DNA of 64,000 nucleotides from Mesorhizobium kowhaii (GTDB lineage: Bacteria > Pseudomonadota > Alphaproteobacteria > Rhizobiales > Rhizobiaceae). Positions 1 through 8,736 of this stretch are shown in pieces. A program made the position numbers and the translations under genes. The notes under the pieces were generated by a model, which was not told the DNA's origin, did not search any database, and saw only the letters and a list, made by a program, of their open reading frames with translations. How positions within the stretch are numbered: position 1 is the stretch's first letter; every line of letters starts with the position of its first letter. The stretch is taken from the NCBI RefSeq assembly GCF_003253745.1, contig NZ_MZXV01000027.1, forward strand, positions 186,001 to 250,000. The letters run 5' to 3'.

Positions 1-1142
1 GCCATAGCCAAAGGTCTTGACCATGTAGTCCGACACGGCGGGTGCATTGACGGCGCTCAGGAAATCATAGGCTTCGTCGAGCTTGCCCGGCGCATCCTTC
101 ATCAGCACATAGCCGCACACCCAGGTCGAAATGCCTTCCTTGGTGTCGCGGTTCATGGCGATCGGCATGCCTTGCCCTTCAGCGTCACGAAGGTCTCGTT
201 CCAGCCCCAGACCAGATCGACCTCATTGCCGATAAAGGCCTGGTTGAGGTCGGTGTCGTCGGTCCAGTAGAAGCGGATGTTCTTGTGCACGTCGCGCAGG
301 AAGGCGGAGGCCTCCTGGAACTGCGCATCCTTCATCAGCACATAGCCGCACACCCAGGTCGAAATGCCTTCCTTGGTGTCGCGGTTCATGGCGATCGGCA
401 TGCCTTGCCCCTTCAGCGTCACGAAGGTCTCGTTCCAGCCCCAGACCAGATCGACCTCATTGCCGATAAAGGCCTGGTTGAGGTCGGTGTCGTCGGTCCA
501 GTAGAAGCGGATGTTCTTGTGCACGTCGCGCAGGAAGGCGGAGGCCTCCTGGAACTGCGCATCGGTCATCTTGGTCCAGTCCTTGAGGCCGATGACGAGG
601 CTCGCCAGCGCATAGGCGTCGTCGACATTGTCGCCGATGGTGACGCGGCCTTTGAACTTGGGATCGGCAAAAATCCTGAGTGACTGCGCCTGTTCTGGTG
701 TCACCTTGTCGGTGCGGTAAAGCAGCGAGGTGTTGCCCCAGTCGAACGGCATGAACCAGGCCTTGCCGTCTGCCGTGGTGGCGAGATCCTTCATCGCCAT
801 GATGCCCGGATTGAGATCCTTCCAGCCGGGGATCCTCGATGTGTCGAGCGGTTGCAGCATGCCGGCCTCGCGCCACTTGACCACGCTTTGCGAACAGGGG
901 TGGGCGACATCGGCCTTGAAGCCAGCCCGCATCTTCTCGAACGCTTCGTCCTCGTCGCCGAAGAAGGCGAAGGTCGGCTCGGCGCCGTATTTGGCGGTGT
1001 AGGTGGGGTGTAGCAGCGGATCCTCGTAGCCGGACCAGTCGAACACCACGAGGTCGCCACCGCCTTCCGCCAAGGCATGGACCGCGCCTGCACCGATCAG
1101 ACATGCGGCGGCAAGAGCAAGGCGGCGTAGCACTGACTTCAT
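1..1142 (-). pseudogene. Broken polyamine-type ABC substrate-binding protein (runs off left edge)
   Basis: The product resembles periplasmic PotD/PotF spermidine/putrescine-binding proteins and is a clear paralog of the intact protein at 1258-2358: both share FDWSGYED, FAFFGDEDEAFEK, HPCSQSVVKWREAG and STWVCGYVL. I place the start at 1142 (MKSVLRRL, signal peptide) because GGGGGAG lies 9 nt upstream; an upstream in-frame ATG at 1160 has no such site. A 78-codon segment is repeated in tandem (see 90-556), and the 3' coding copy lacks one C near 171-176, which shifts the frame to a stop at 153-155. The original frame resumes after the shift (CGYVLMKDAPGKLDEAYDFL) and stays open to the window edge. 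It is therefore a frameshifted gene, unless the duplication is an assembly error. Confidence 0.85.
90..556. repeat. 234-bp in-frame tandem duplication inside the binding-protein gene
   Basis: Unit 1 spans 90-322 (233 bp) and unit 2 spans 323-556 (234 bp). They are identical as far as I can read, except that unit 1 has one C fewer in the run TTGCCC(C)TTC. The 7-mer GCGCATC occurs at 90, 323 and 557, so the duplication joins at a short microhomology. The unit is exactly 78 codons, so the duplication itself was in frame and only the later 1-bp loss destroys the reading frame. Confidence 0.93.
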
Positions 1143-1257
1143 GGCGCGAAACTCCCCCATCGCGAAAAAGCTTGCTGCGAGGTTAGGAGAATTCGGCTGC
1201 TTTGGCGAGCCTGTCCGCCCGTCATGTCGACGGGCGGACGGACAGTCGAGACAGGGC

Positions 1258-2358
1258 TCAATAACCGGCTTTGATCTTCTCGAATTCGGCGATCATCTTG
1301 AGCTTGAGGGCTGACGGCACCGGCGACTGGAACAGCGTCTTGTCGAGGAATTGCTGCACGTCGTCATAGCCCTTTCCCTTCAGCACCGCCGGATCGACGC
1401 CAGCCATGCCCTTGGCGTTGGCCTGGCCATAGCCCCAGTCCTTGACCAGCACCTTGGCGGTCTCCGGATCGTTGACCGCGTTCAGATAGTCATAGGCCTT
1501 GTCGATATTGCCGGGCGCGTCCTTGAACAGCACATAGCCGCAGACCCAGGTCGAGATCCCTTCGTCGGTGTCTTTCTTGGGCTTGATCGGCACGCCGGCC
1601 GCCACCGACTGCACGGTCGCGTCATTCCATGCCCAGGCGAGGTCGACCTCGCCGCCGCTGAGCAGTTGCACGACGTCGGTGGTGTCGGTCCAGTAGGAGC
1701 GCACATTCTTGTGCACCTGGCGCAGGAAATCCGACGCCTGCTTGAACTGGTCGTCGGTCATCTTGGTCCAGTCCTTCAGGCCGATGGCCAGACTGGCAAG
1801 CGCGTAGGCGTCATCGACATTGTCGCCGATCGACACCCGTCCCTTGAACTTGGGATCGACAAAGGCTTTCAGCGACTGCACGTCCTTGGCGTCGATCTTG
1901 TCGGAATTGTAGGTGAGCTGCGTGTTGCCCCAGTCCCACGGCATGAACCAGGCCTTGCCGTCCGACGTGGTGGCAAGATCCTTCATCGCCATGATGCCGG
2001 GATTGAGGTCCTTCCAGCCCGTGATCTTTGACGTGTCGAGCGGCTGCAGCAGGCCGGCTTCGCGCCATTTCACCACACTCTGCGAGCAGGGGTGACCGAG
2101 ATCGGCCTTGAAGCCGGAGCGAACCTTCTCGAACGCCTCATCCTCGTCGCCGAAGAAGGCGAAGGTCGGCGAGTCGCCGTTCTTCTCGACATATTTCGGG
2201 TGGAAGCTCGAGTCTTCATAGCCGGACCAGTCGAACACGATCAGGTCCTTGTCGGCGGCGATCGCCAGTGCGGCGGCCGACGCCGCCAATGTTCCAGCCA
2301 GTGCCAGGGTCAATGTCAGGCGTCGGGCCAATGTCATTCTTTGGATCAGTGTCTTCAT
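1258..2358 (-). CDS. Polyamine/amine ABC transporter substrate-binding protein
   Basis: A 366-residue periplasmic binding protein of the PotD/PotF family. It has a cleavable signal peptide (about residues 1-34, ending near AALAIAA) followed by a two-lobed binding domain with the SGYED and FGDEDEAFEKV segments. It captures a polyamine-like or other cationic ligand for an ABC importer whose permease and ATPase genes are not in the window; they may lie left of position 1. It sits between the tetR-type gene (33 bp upstream) and its broken paralog (115 bp downstream), so it may now be the only working binding protein of this pair. The ligand cannot be told from sequence alone. Confidence 0.9.
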   Translation of the reverse strand: MKTLIQRMTLARRLTLTLALAGTLAASAAALAIAADKDLIVFDWSGYEDSSFHPKYVEKNGDSPTFAFFGDEDEAFEKVRSGFKADLGHPCSQSVVKWREAGLLQPLDTSKITGWKDLNPGIMAMKDLATTSDGKAWFMPWDWGNTQLTYNSDKIDAKDVQSLKAFVDPKFKGRVSIGDNVDDAYALASLAIGLKDWTKMTDDQFKQASDFLRQVHKNVRSYWTDTTDVVQLLSGGEVDLAWAWNDATVQSVAAGVPIKPKKDTDEGISTWVCGYVLFKDAPGNIDKAYDYLNAVNDPETAKVLVKDWGYGQANAKGMAGVDPAVLKGKGYDDVQQFLDKTLFQSPVPSALKLKMIAEFEKIKAGY

Positions 2359-2391
2359 TGCTGTTCCATCCTCTGTCTTGTTCTGATTTTC

Positions 2392-3105
2392 TTATGGTTT
2401 CGTCGCGCCGGCCGCCTTCCACGGGTAGTGTTTGGGGAATGCCGCCGACAGGAATTCGTTTGCCGACTGCAAGGCGGTCTCGCGGGTGGTGTCCTCGGTG
2501 CCCATCATCAACCGCAGCCACAACCCCTCCAGCATGGCGCTGAGCGCCAGCGCCATGACTTGCGGCTCATAGGCATAGTCGCCGCTCTGTTTGAGCGTCG
2601 CGCACAGGTCGATGAAGATGGTCTGATAGACGGCGTCGCGGGCGCTGCTCAGTGCCTGATAGGTCGGCCGCGACTTGGCCTCGCCCCAGAAGGCGCACCA
2701 GGCGGCGAGCTTGCGCTTGTTGCAGATCGACCGGTCGAAATCCGCCGCGACCAGGGCCTGGAGCTGTTGGGCGGGATCATCGCCTGCCTTCTGCAGGGCA
2801 TTTCGCCAATGCGTCGAGTATTCGTCATACATATGCTGCAAGGTCGCGATGAGCAGCTTTTCCTTGCTCTCGAAATGGAAATTGACGATGCCGCGCGACA
2901 GGCCCGCGCCGTCGGCGACATCGGCCATCGTCGTCTCCGAATAGCCGCGCTTGGCCAGTGAATCGATTGTCGCCTCGATGAGCTGAAGCTGCCTGACCTC
3001 CTTCGAGGCCTTGCGGCCGCGCTTTTCGGATTCGCTTTTCCGCGCCGATTCAAGGAGGCGGTCCCTGGCGTCTGCCGTCTTCATGCGTGTGATGGTCTCC
3101 AGCAT
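2392..3105 (-). CDS. TetR-family transcriptional regulator, BetI-like
   Basis: A 237-residue TetR repressor. The helix-turn-helix lies at about residues 58-85 (ETTMADVADGAGLSRGIVNFHF) after a basic N-terminal extension. The C-terminal ligand domain, with DRSICNKRKLAAWCAFWGE, resembles BetI and other amine-responsive TetR proteins. The start at 3105 follows AAAGGGA and lies 6 nt after the stop of the upstream methyltransferase pseudogene, so the two were co-transcribed; an internal ATG at 3084 also has a fair ribosome site. It probably controls the flanking transporter and catabolic genes, and a TetR/BetI-like inverted repeat sits at 3933-3948. The inducer is unknown. Confidence 0.88.
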   Translation of the reverse strand: MLETITRMKTADARDRLLESARKSESEKRGRKASKEVRQLQLIEATIDSLAKRGYSETTMADVADGAGLSRGIVNFHFESKEKLLIATLQHMYDEYSTHWRNALQKAGDDPAQQLQALVAADFDRSICNKRKLAAWCAFWGEAKSRPTYQALSSARDAVYQTIFIDLCATLKQSGDYAYEPQVMALALSAMLEGLWLRLMMGTEDTTRETALQSANEFLSAAFPKHYPWKAAGATKP

Positions 3106-3111
3106 CGCCGG

Positions 3112-3847
3112 CTATCCCTTTGCATCCGGCTTCCACCCGCGAAGATGAGTGGGACGGTGCTCGCCACTGTCAAGCACCTTCTGCATGGCTTCCCAGGTTC
3201 GGATGTTCTTGTCGACATAGGCGGCGCCGACCACGGCCGCGACCGTCGGATAGAGCGGTCCTTTGAGCCTCTCCAACTCGCCGCGCGCGACGTGGCGGTA
3301 CCAGGGATTGCGGTCCCTGACGGTGACATCGGCAAAGCCGGCCCGGCGCATCGCCTGCGCATAGCGGGAGGGCGATGCCATGGCGAAGGACAAGCCTTCG
3401 GCGGCGACGTAGGCCTTCATCTCAGGCGATGGTTCGCCGTCATGCGAGATCATCCAGTTGGAGGCGGCAAAGACGCCGCCCGGCCGAGAAGACGGCATCG
3501 AAGGAATGGTCGGCGAAAGGCAGCGGTCCCGGCGGCGCCTGAACGAAGCTGACGCGATCCGTGAGCCCACGCGCGGCGGCGCGCCGGCTCGCCGTCTCGA
3601 TCACCGGCTGTTCGACATCGAAGCCGGTGGCGTGGGCGGCGCCATGACGCTCGACCAGATGCAGCGTGATGCCGCCGGAGCCGCAGCCGATGTCGAGAAT
3701 TGTCTTGCCCTTGAGCGAGAGCCCTTCGACCACCAGGTCGACCTCGTCCGGCCCGCCCGGCGACAGGTAGCCGTCGCCCCACAGCGCTTCGAGGAAGCGG
3801 ATGGCGGTGTCGTCATACTCCGGCTCGGCAGCTGCCGTTTCGATCAT
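3112..3847 (-). pseudogene. SAM-dependent methyltransferase with internal deletion
   Basis: The first part (3847 to about 3500) encodes a class I methyltransferase N-terminus with the SAM-binding motif [10 protein letters not shown], reading up to FDAVFS. The second part, in another frame, resumes at [25 protein letters not shown] and runs to 3112. The segment normally between these motifs in class I enzymes (strands 4-5, roughly two dozen residues) is missing, and the join is out of frame. The C-terminal part (EAMQKVLDSGEHRPTHLRGWKP) recalls phosphoethanolamine-type N-methyltransferases, which would suit an amine locus. I call it a pseudogene from one deletion; a sequencing or assembly error is the alternative. 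Confidence 0.82.
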
Positions 3848-3932
3848 CGGACCTCGGCCCCTTCAGCCGATTTGCGCATTTTCGATTGCCGGCAAAGCGT
3901 AGCGCATACAGGGCAAAACGCAACACCATTTG

Positions 3933-3948
3933 TTGAACATTCATTCAA
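3933..3948. promoter_or_regulatory. Candidate TetR/BetI operator
   Basis: TTGAACATTCATTCAA has perfect 5-bp arms (TTGAA/TTCAA) with a 6-nt centre and lies between the divergent methyltransferase pseudogene and the FAD-oxidoreductase operon. It resembles the TTGAACGTTCAA-type sites bound by BetI-like repressors. It is the natural target for the regulator at 2392-3105, but this is inference. Confidence 0.55.
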
Positions 3949-4047
3949 TATGGCTGGACAAAATGGCGGCTTCCGTGCCAAATTCCGCGCATTCGGGAAC
4001 AGATCACCCAAAAATGAAGAGCGGGTCGGAATGAAGACTGGGCCAAA

Positions 4048-5667
4048 ATGAAAGCTTGGGATGCGATCATCATCGGCGGCGGACACAACGGATTGGTCAA
4101 CGCCTGCTATCTGCAGCGCGCCGGCCTCGACGTGCTGGTGGTCGAGAAGAACGACTGGGTCGGCGGTGCTGCCACCAGCCGGGAATTGACGCCGGGCTTC
4201 CTCTATTCCAACTGTTCCTATGTCTGCTCGCTGTTCCGCCCCGAGATCATGCGCGACCTCGAACTGCCGCGCTTCGGCCTGCAGGTCATCTCCTATGAGG
4301 GCGGCGCGGTATTCACGCGTGACGGCGACTACCTCGCCAACTACCGCGACCACGATGCCCACCGGCGCGAGTTCGCCCGCTTCTCGAAGCGCGATGCCGA
4401 AGCCTATGACCGCTACGCCCGCGACGTGACGCGGCAGTGCCGCTTCATCCAGCCTCTGTTGATGCGCACCGCGCCCGACCCGACCAGCCTGCGGCCGCGC
4501 GACCTCGGCGAACTCCTCTATCTCGGCAAGAAATTCGCCGGCCTGTCGGCTCAGGAAATGGCGCTGACGCTGCGCTTCTGGACGATGTCGATCTCGGAGT
4601 TCCTCGACGAATATTTCGAGACCGACGTGATCAAGGCGAACTTCGCTTTGTCCGGCATCATCGGCACCGCGCTCGGGCCGATGTCGCCAGGCACTGCTTA
4701 CGTGCTGCTGCACCACTATATGGGCGAGGTCGACGGCTCGGTGGGCGCCTGGGGTTATGCGCGCGGCGGCATGGGCGCTGTGACCAAGGCGCTGGCCGCA
4801 TCGTTTAAAGCCTCGGGCGGCACCATCCGAACCGGCGCCGAGGTCGACCATGTGCTGGTCGGCAGGGGCAAGGCCAAGGGCGTGGTGCTGGCCGGCGGCG
4901 AGGAGATTTACGGCAAGCTCGTCGTCTCCAATGCCGACGTGAAGCGCACCTTCCTGAAGCTGGTCGAGGAAAAGGAACTGCCCGACATCTTCCTGCGCCG
5001 GGTCAGGAACTTCAAGATCCGCGGCTCGTCCGGCAAGGTCAACATTGCACTCGATTCGCTGCCGGAATTCCCGGCACTGCCGAAGGATTCGCCGGTCTAT
5101 CGCGGCGACATGCATTTCACCGATTCGATGGAGCGCATGGAGCGCGCCTATGACGACTGGAAGGCCGGGCGCTGGTCGGCCGATCCGTTCCTCGACATGG
5201 TCATTCCAACGACGCTCGACCCGACCATGGCGCCGCCCGGCAAGCATTTCATGAGCTGCTTTGTACAATACGCCCCACCCAGGATCGCAGGGGCGGAATG
5301 GACCGATGCCGACCGCGACGGCTTCGCCGAAAGCGTGATTTCGCAGATCGCGGAATATTCACCCGGCTTCCGCGATCGCATCGTCCACATGGAGGTCCGC
5401 ACGCCGCGCGACATCGAGGCCGAGGTCGGCCTCACCGAAGGCAACATTTTCCAGGGCGAACTGACCTTCGACCAGCTTTTGTTCAACCGGCCGGTGCCGG
5501 GTTACGCGCAGTACCGCTCGCCGGTCGGCGGCCTCTATATGTGCGGCTCCTCGACCCATCCCGGCGGCGGCGTCATGGGTGCGCCCGGCCGCAATGCCGC
5601 GGCCGAGATCCTGCGCGACCTCGCCAAGTCGACCTCGCATATGAGCCCTGCCCATGACGTCATCTGA
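4048..5667 (+). CDS. NAD(P)/FAD-dependent oxidoreductase, phytoene-desaturase-like (first of two)
   Basis: A 539-residue flavin amine-oxidase/phytoene-dehydrogenase-fold protein. The N-terminal dinucleotide-binding motif IIIGGGHNGLVNACYLQRAG (residues 6-25) and a GGAATSRE segment mark the FAD site; a C-terminal THPGGGVMGAPGRNAA block matches the closing FAD-contact region. There is no signal peptide, so it is cytoplasmic. It is the first gene of a tight plus-strand operon, and its last 14 bp overlap the second oxidoreductase. Carotenoid desaturation is unlikely because no crt genes are nearby. Oxidation of an amine or related substrate with the aminomethyltransferase downstream is more plausible, but the substrate is unknown. 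Confidence 0.88.
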   Translation: MKAWDAIIIGGGHNGLVNACYLQRAGLDVLVVEKNDWVGGAATSRELTPGFLYSNCSYVCSLFRPEIMRDLELPRFGLQVISYEGGAVFTRDGDYLANYRDHDAHRREFARFSKRDAEAYDRYARDVTRQCRFIQPLLMRTAPDPTSLRPRDLGELLYLGKKFAGLSAQEMALTLRFWTMSISEFLDEYFETDVIKANFALSGIIGTALGPMSPGTAYVLLHHYMGEVDGSVGAWGYARGGMGAVTKALAASFKASGGTIRTGAEVDHVLVGRGKAKGVVLAGGEEIYGKLVVSNADVKRTFLKLVEEKELPDIFLRRVRNFKIRGSSGKVNIALDSLPEFPALPKDSPVYRGDMHFTDSMERMERAYDDWKAGRWSADPFLDMVIPTTLDPTMAPPGKHFMSCFVQYAPPRIAGAEWTDADRDGFAESVISQIAEYSPGFRDRIVHMEVRTPRDIEAEVGLTEGNIFQGELTFDQLLFNRPVPGYAQYRSPVGGLYMCGSSTHPGGGVMGAPGRNAAAEILRDLAKSTSHMSPAHDVI

Positions 5668-7219
5668 TGCTATCGTCATTGGCGGCGGTCACAACGGCCT
5701 CGTCGCCGCAGCCGCGCTGGCGAGAGCCGGCCGCAAGGTGCTGGTGCTGGAAGCCGGAAGCGAAGTCGGTGGCGCCGCGCGCACCGAGGAATTCGCGCCG
5801 GGCTTTCGTGTCTCGTCAATCGCCCATCTGCTGAACAGGCTGCATCCCGATGTGATGAAGACGCTGGAGCTGGACAAGCACGGGCTGCAATTCGCGCGCG
5901 CCAACTTCATGCCGTCGGTTGCACTGTCCAGGGATGGCCCGCCGCTGGTCCTGCATGGCGCCTATGGCGAGGTGCTGACCGGCGCCAGCTCGTCCGAGCA
6001 GTCGGCCTGGAAGGAATTGCGCGCGCAGCTGCTGCGCTATGCCGGCATATTGAAGCCGTTCCTTTCCGGCCGCCCGCCCGATCTCGCCGGCATGTCGTTG
6101 CTCGATACTGCCTCCCTCGGCCAGACCGCGCTGGCGCTGAAAAAACTCGGCAAGGAAGACATGCGCGACTTCCTGCGCGTGCTCCTGATGAACGTTGCCG
6201 ACCTGCTCGACGAGCAGCTTGCCGATATCAGGCTGAAAGGCCTGCTCGCCTTCGATGCTACGCTTGGCAGCCATCTCGGTCCACGCTCGCCAACCTCGTT
6301 GCTCGGTCTCTATTACCGGCTGGCCGGCGAGACCGGCGGTGCGGCCGGCGCGCAGATACTGCCGCAAGGCGGCATGGGCGCGGTTGTCGCGGCTATCCGC
6401 GCCTCGGCGGAGAAGGCCGGCGTTGCCATCCGCATATCGGCGCCGGTGGCGAAGATCATCGTCGAGAACGGTCGCGCCGTCGGTGTCGCGCTCGACAATG
6501 GCAAGGTGCTGCACGCCAGGACGATCGTCTCGGCCATCAATCCGGCGACCACTTTCCTCGACCTTGTCGGGCCGCGCGAGATCAACACCGGCTTTGTCCG
6601 CAAGGTGAAAAACATTCGTATGAAGGGCGATGCGGCCAAGCTCAATCTGGCGCTCGACCGGCCGCCGCAATTCACCGATGTCGATGCCGCCGGCCACAAG
6701 GGCCGGCTGGTCATCGCCCCCTCGCCCGACCACGTCGAGCGCGCTTTCAACCCCTCCAAATATGGCGAGTTCTCGCCCGAGCCGGTGATGGAGGTCACGC
6801 TGCCCAGCCTTGCGGACCCGTCGCTCGCGCCCAGCGGCGCCTGCGTGCTGTCGGCGGTCGTGCAATACGCGCCCTACGCGCTGAAAGAGGGCTGGCATGC
6901 CGGCAAGCCGAAATTCCTCAAGGCGATCATGGCGCAGCTCGAGGCCTATGCGCCTGGCATCGGCAAGAGCATTGTCCACGCCGAGCTTCTGACGCCGACC
7001 GACATCGAAACGCGCTACCGGATGCCGGGCGGCCACTGGCACCACGGCGAATTGCAGGCCGACCAGATGCTGATCTCGCGACCGGTGTCCGGCTGGTCGG
7101 GCTATGACACACCGCTCGAAGGGCTGTTCCTGGCCGGCGCGGGTTCGCATCCCGGTGGCGGCGTCTCCGGCGCACCCGGCCTGAACGCCGCGCGGCGCAT
7201 CATTGCGATGAAGGGGTAA
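5654..7219 (+). CDS. NAD(P)/FAD-dependent oxidoreductase, phytoene-desaturase-like (second of two)
   Basis: A 521-residue paralog of the preceding protein, with AIVIGGGHNGLVAAAALARAG at the N-terminus and SHPGGGVSGAPGLNAA near the C-terminus. The ATG at 5654 lies inside the end of the upstream gene (14-bp overlap), which implies translational coupling and perhaps a two-subunit enzyme. The two proteins share the FAD motifs but are diverged elsewhere, so they are not a recent duplication. It is followed 3 bp later by the aminomethyltransferase gene. The flavoenzyme assignment is firm; the substrate is not known. Confidence 0.88.
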   Translation: MTSSDAIVIGGGHNGLVAAAALARAGRKVLVLEAGSEVGGAARTEEFAPGFRVSSIAHLLNRLHPDVMKTLELDKHGLQFARANFMPSVALSRDGPPLVLHGAYGEVLTGASSSEQSAWKELRAQLLRYAGILKPFLSGRPPDLAGMSLLDTASLGQTALALKKLGKEDMRDFLRVLLMNVADLLDEQLADIRLKGLLAFDATLGSHLGPRSPTSLLGLYYRLAGETGGAAGAQILPQGGMGAVVAAIRASAEKAGVAIRISAPVAKIIVENGRAVGVALDNGKVLHARTIVSAINPATTFLDLVGPREINTGFVRKVKNIRMKGDAAKLNLALDRPPQFTDVDAAGHKGRLVIAPSPDHVERAFNPSKYGEFSPEPVMEVTLPSLADPSLAPSGACVLSAVVQYAPYALKEGWHAGKPKFLKAIMAQLEAYAPGIGKSIVHAELLTPTDIETRYRMPGGHWHHGELQADQMLISRPVSGWSGYDTPLEGLFLAGAGSHPGGGVSGAPGLNAARRIIAMKG

Positions 7220-7222
7220 GCC

Positions 7223-8482
7223 ATGGCCCAGGCAATCAGGAAGAAGCCCGTCTCGAAGTCAGTCAACGCGGCTGTTTCGGCCCGCATCGCCGCGCAGGAC
7301 CATTTCCGCACGCTTCGGCTTGGCACGCCGTTCCAGCCGCGCATCGATGCGCTGGCCAAAACCCAGGACTGGTACAATTGGGCCGGCTGCCGCGCGCCGC
7401 ATTCACTGTGGGACGAGGAACTCGAATATTTCGCCATCCGTAGCCAGGCGGCGCTGTTCGACATTTCGCCGATGACCAAATACCGGATCGAGGGGCCGGA
7501 CGCAGAGGCATTCCTTGATCGTGTCACCTTGCGCGATGTCACCAAGCTGAAACCCGGCCGTGTCCACTACACGGCGTGGTGCGATGACGAGGGCTTTGTC
7601 CTCGACGACGGCACGCTGTTCCGGCTGTCGCCGAAGCGCTTTCGGCTGTGTTCGCAGGAGCGGCATCTGCCATGGCTGCTCGACAGCGCCATTGGCTTCG
7701 ACGTAACAGTCGAGGAAGAAACCGAGGCCGTCGCGGGCCTCGCCTTGCAGGGACCGACCTCCTTCGCCGTGCTGCGCGATGCCGGCTTCGCCGGCGTCGA
7801 GAAGCTGAAGATATTCGACCTCGCCGACTTCCCGCATGATGGCGGCACCGTCGGTATTTCGCGCACCGGCTTCACCGGCGATCTCGGCTATGAACTGTTC
7901 GTGCCGGCCGACAAGGCGCTGAGCCTGTGGGACCGGCTGATGAAAGCGGGCGTACTGCGGGGTATCCGCGCCATCGGCTACACCGCGCTCAACCGCGCCC
8001 GCCTCGAAGCCGGATTGATCGTCGCCAATGCGGATTTCACCACCGCCGAGCACGCCATCCGCGCCGATCGCTTGCGCATGCCGGACGAGATCGGCCTCGG
8101 CTTCATGATCGATCTGGAGAAAGGTCATTTCAACGGCCGCCGCGCCATCCTCGAAACCAGGGCGAAACGCAAGCTGCGCCATATGCTGGTCGGACTGGAG
8201 ATCGAAGGCAACATTCCGGCCGAACACGCCATCGTCTACCACAAGAAAAGCCAGGAGGTCGGCCTGGTCAGCGCCGCCATGTGGTCGCCAATGGCCAAGC
8301 GCAACATCGCCATCGCCTCGCTGGCGCGGCCGTACGGTGATACCATGGTCGAGGACCTCTGGGTCGAGATCTACGCCATGCGCGAGTTGCAGTATCAGAA
8401 GCTGATGAAGCGGGCCAAGGTGGTGGCGCGGCCGTTCATCAAGCTCGACCGCCGCACCGCCAATCCGCCGGCGGATTTCTGA
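7223..8482 (+). CDS. Aminomethyltransferase (GcvT/DmdA-like) family protein
   Basis: A 419-residue protein of the GcvT fold, which includes the glycine-cleavage T protein, sarcosine/dimethylglycine oxidase C-terminal domains and the DMSP demethylase DmdA. Members usually transfer a methyl or methylene group to tetrahydrofolate. Visible hallmarks are the folate-domain stretch VAGLALQGPTSFAVL, the FTGDLGYELFV motif and the NRARLEAGLI helix. No glycine-cleavage H or P genes are nearby, so a role in housekeeping glycine cleavage is unlikely. Position inside the FAD-oxidoreductase operon (3 bp from one neighbour, 2 bp from the next) suggests a THF-dependent demethylation step in the same pathway. 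Confidence 0.87.
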   Translation: MAQAIRKKPVSKSVNAAVSARIAAQDHFRTLRLGTPFQPRIDALAKTQDWYNWAGCRAPHSLWDEELEYFAIRSQAALFDISPMTKYRIEGPDAEAFLDRVTLRDVTKLKPGRVHYTAWCDDEGFVLDDGTLFRLSPKRFRLCSQERHLPWLLDSAIGFDVTVEEETEAVAGLALQGPTSFAVLRDAGFAGVEKLKIFDLADFPHDGGTVGISRTGFTGDLGYELFVPADKALSLWDRLMKAGVLRGIRAIGYTALNRARLEAGLIVANADFTTAEHAIRADRLRMPDEIGLGFMIDLEKGHFNGRRAILETRAKRKLRHMLVGLEIEGNIPAEHAIVYHKKSQEVGLVSAAMWSPMAKRNIAIASLARPYGDTMVEDLWVEIYAMRELQYQKLMKRAKVVARPFIKLDRRTANPPADF

Positions 8483-8484
8483 CC

Positions 8485-8730
8485 ATGACCGACGAAGCCG
8501 AACTCGAAGCAGCCGAGCAATGGGAACTGGTCAACACGCCGCTCGGCGAGAAATGGTCGGGACGCACGCGCTATGCCGCCGCCATGTTCTTCTACAAGCG
8601 CGGCGAGATGGGCGCCGAGACGCTCGAAGTCTACCGCATCTGCGCGCGGCTCGATTCGGAAAGCCCGCTGCCGATCATCCGCGATCGCGGTGTCGGCAAG
8701 GACTGGCTGAAGCGCATGGGTTTCGAATAG
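8485..8730 (+). CDS. Small conserved-looking hypothetical protein (81 aa)
   Basis: I do not recognise a family. The protein is acidic at the N-terminus and has no membrane segment, signal peptide or cysteine cluster. Its ATG lies 2 bp after the aminomethyltransferase stop, so it is almost certainly translated with the operon. A small partner or assembly factor for one of the three enzymes is a reasonable guess, but only a guess. Confidence 0.7.
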   Translation: MTDEAELEAAEQWELVNTPLGEKWSGRTRYAAAMFFYKRGEMGAETLEVYRICARLDSESPLPIIRDRGVGKDWLKRMGFE

Positions 8731-8736
8731 GTCTTT

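Noticed and set aside
3844..5268. Long minus-strand open frame (474 codons) opposite the first FAD oxidoreductase
   Set aside because: It is the antisense shadow of a clearly coding plus-strand gene in high-GC DNA; its translation is His/Arg/Ala-rich with no motif.
5816..7150. Long minus-strand open frame (444 codons) opposite the second FAD oxidoreductase
   Set aside because: Antisense shadow; same composition artefact, no ribosome site.
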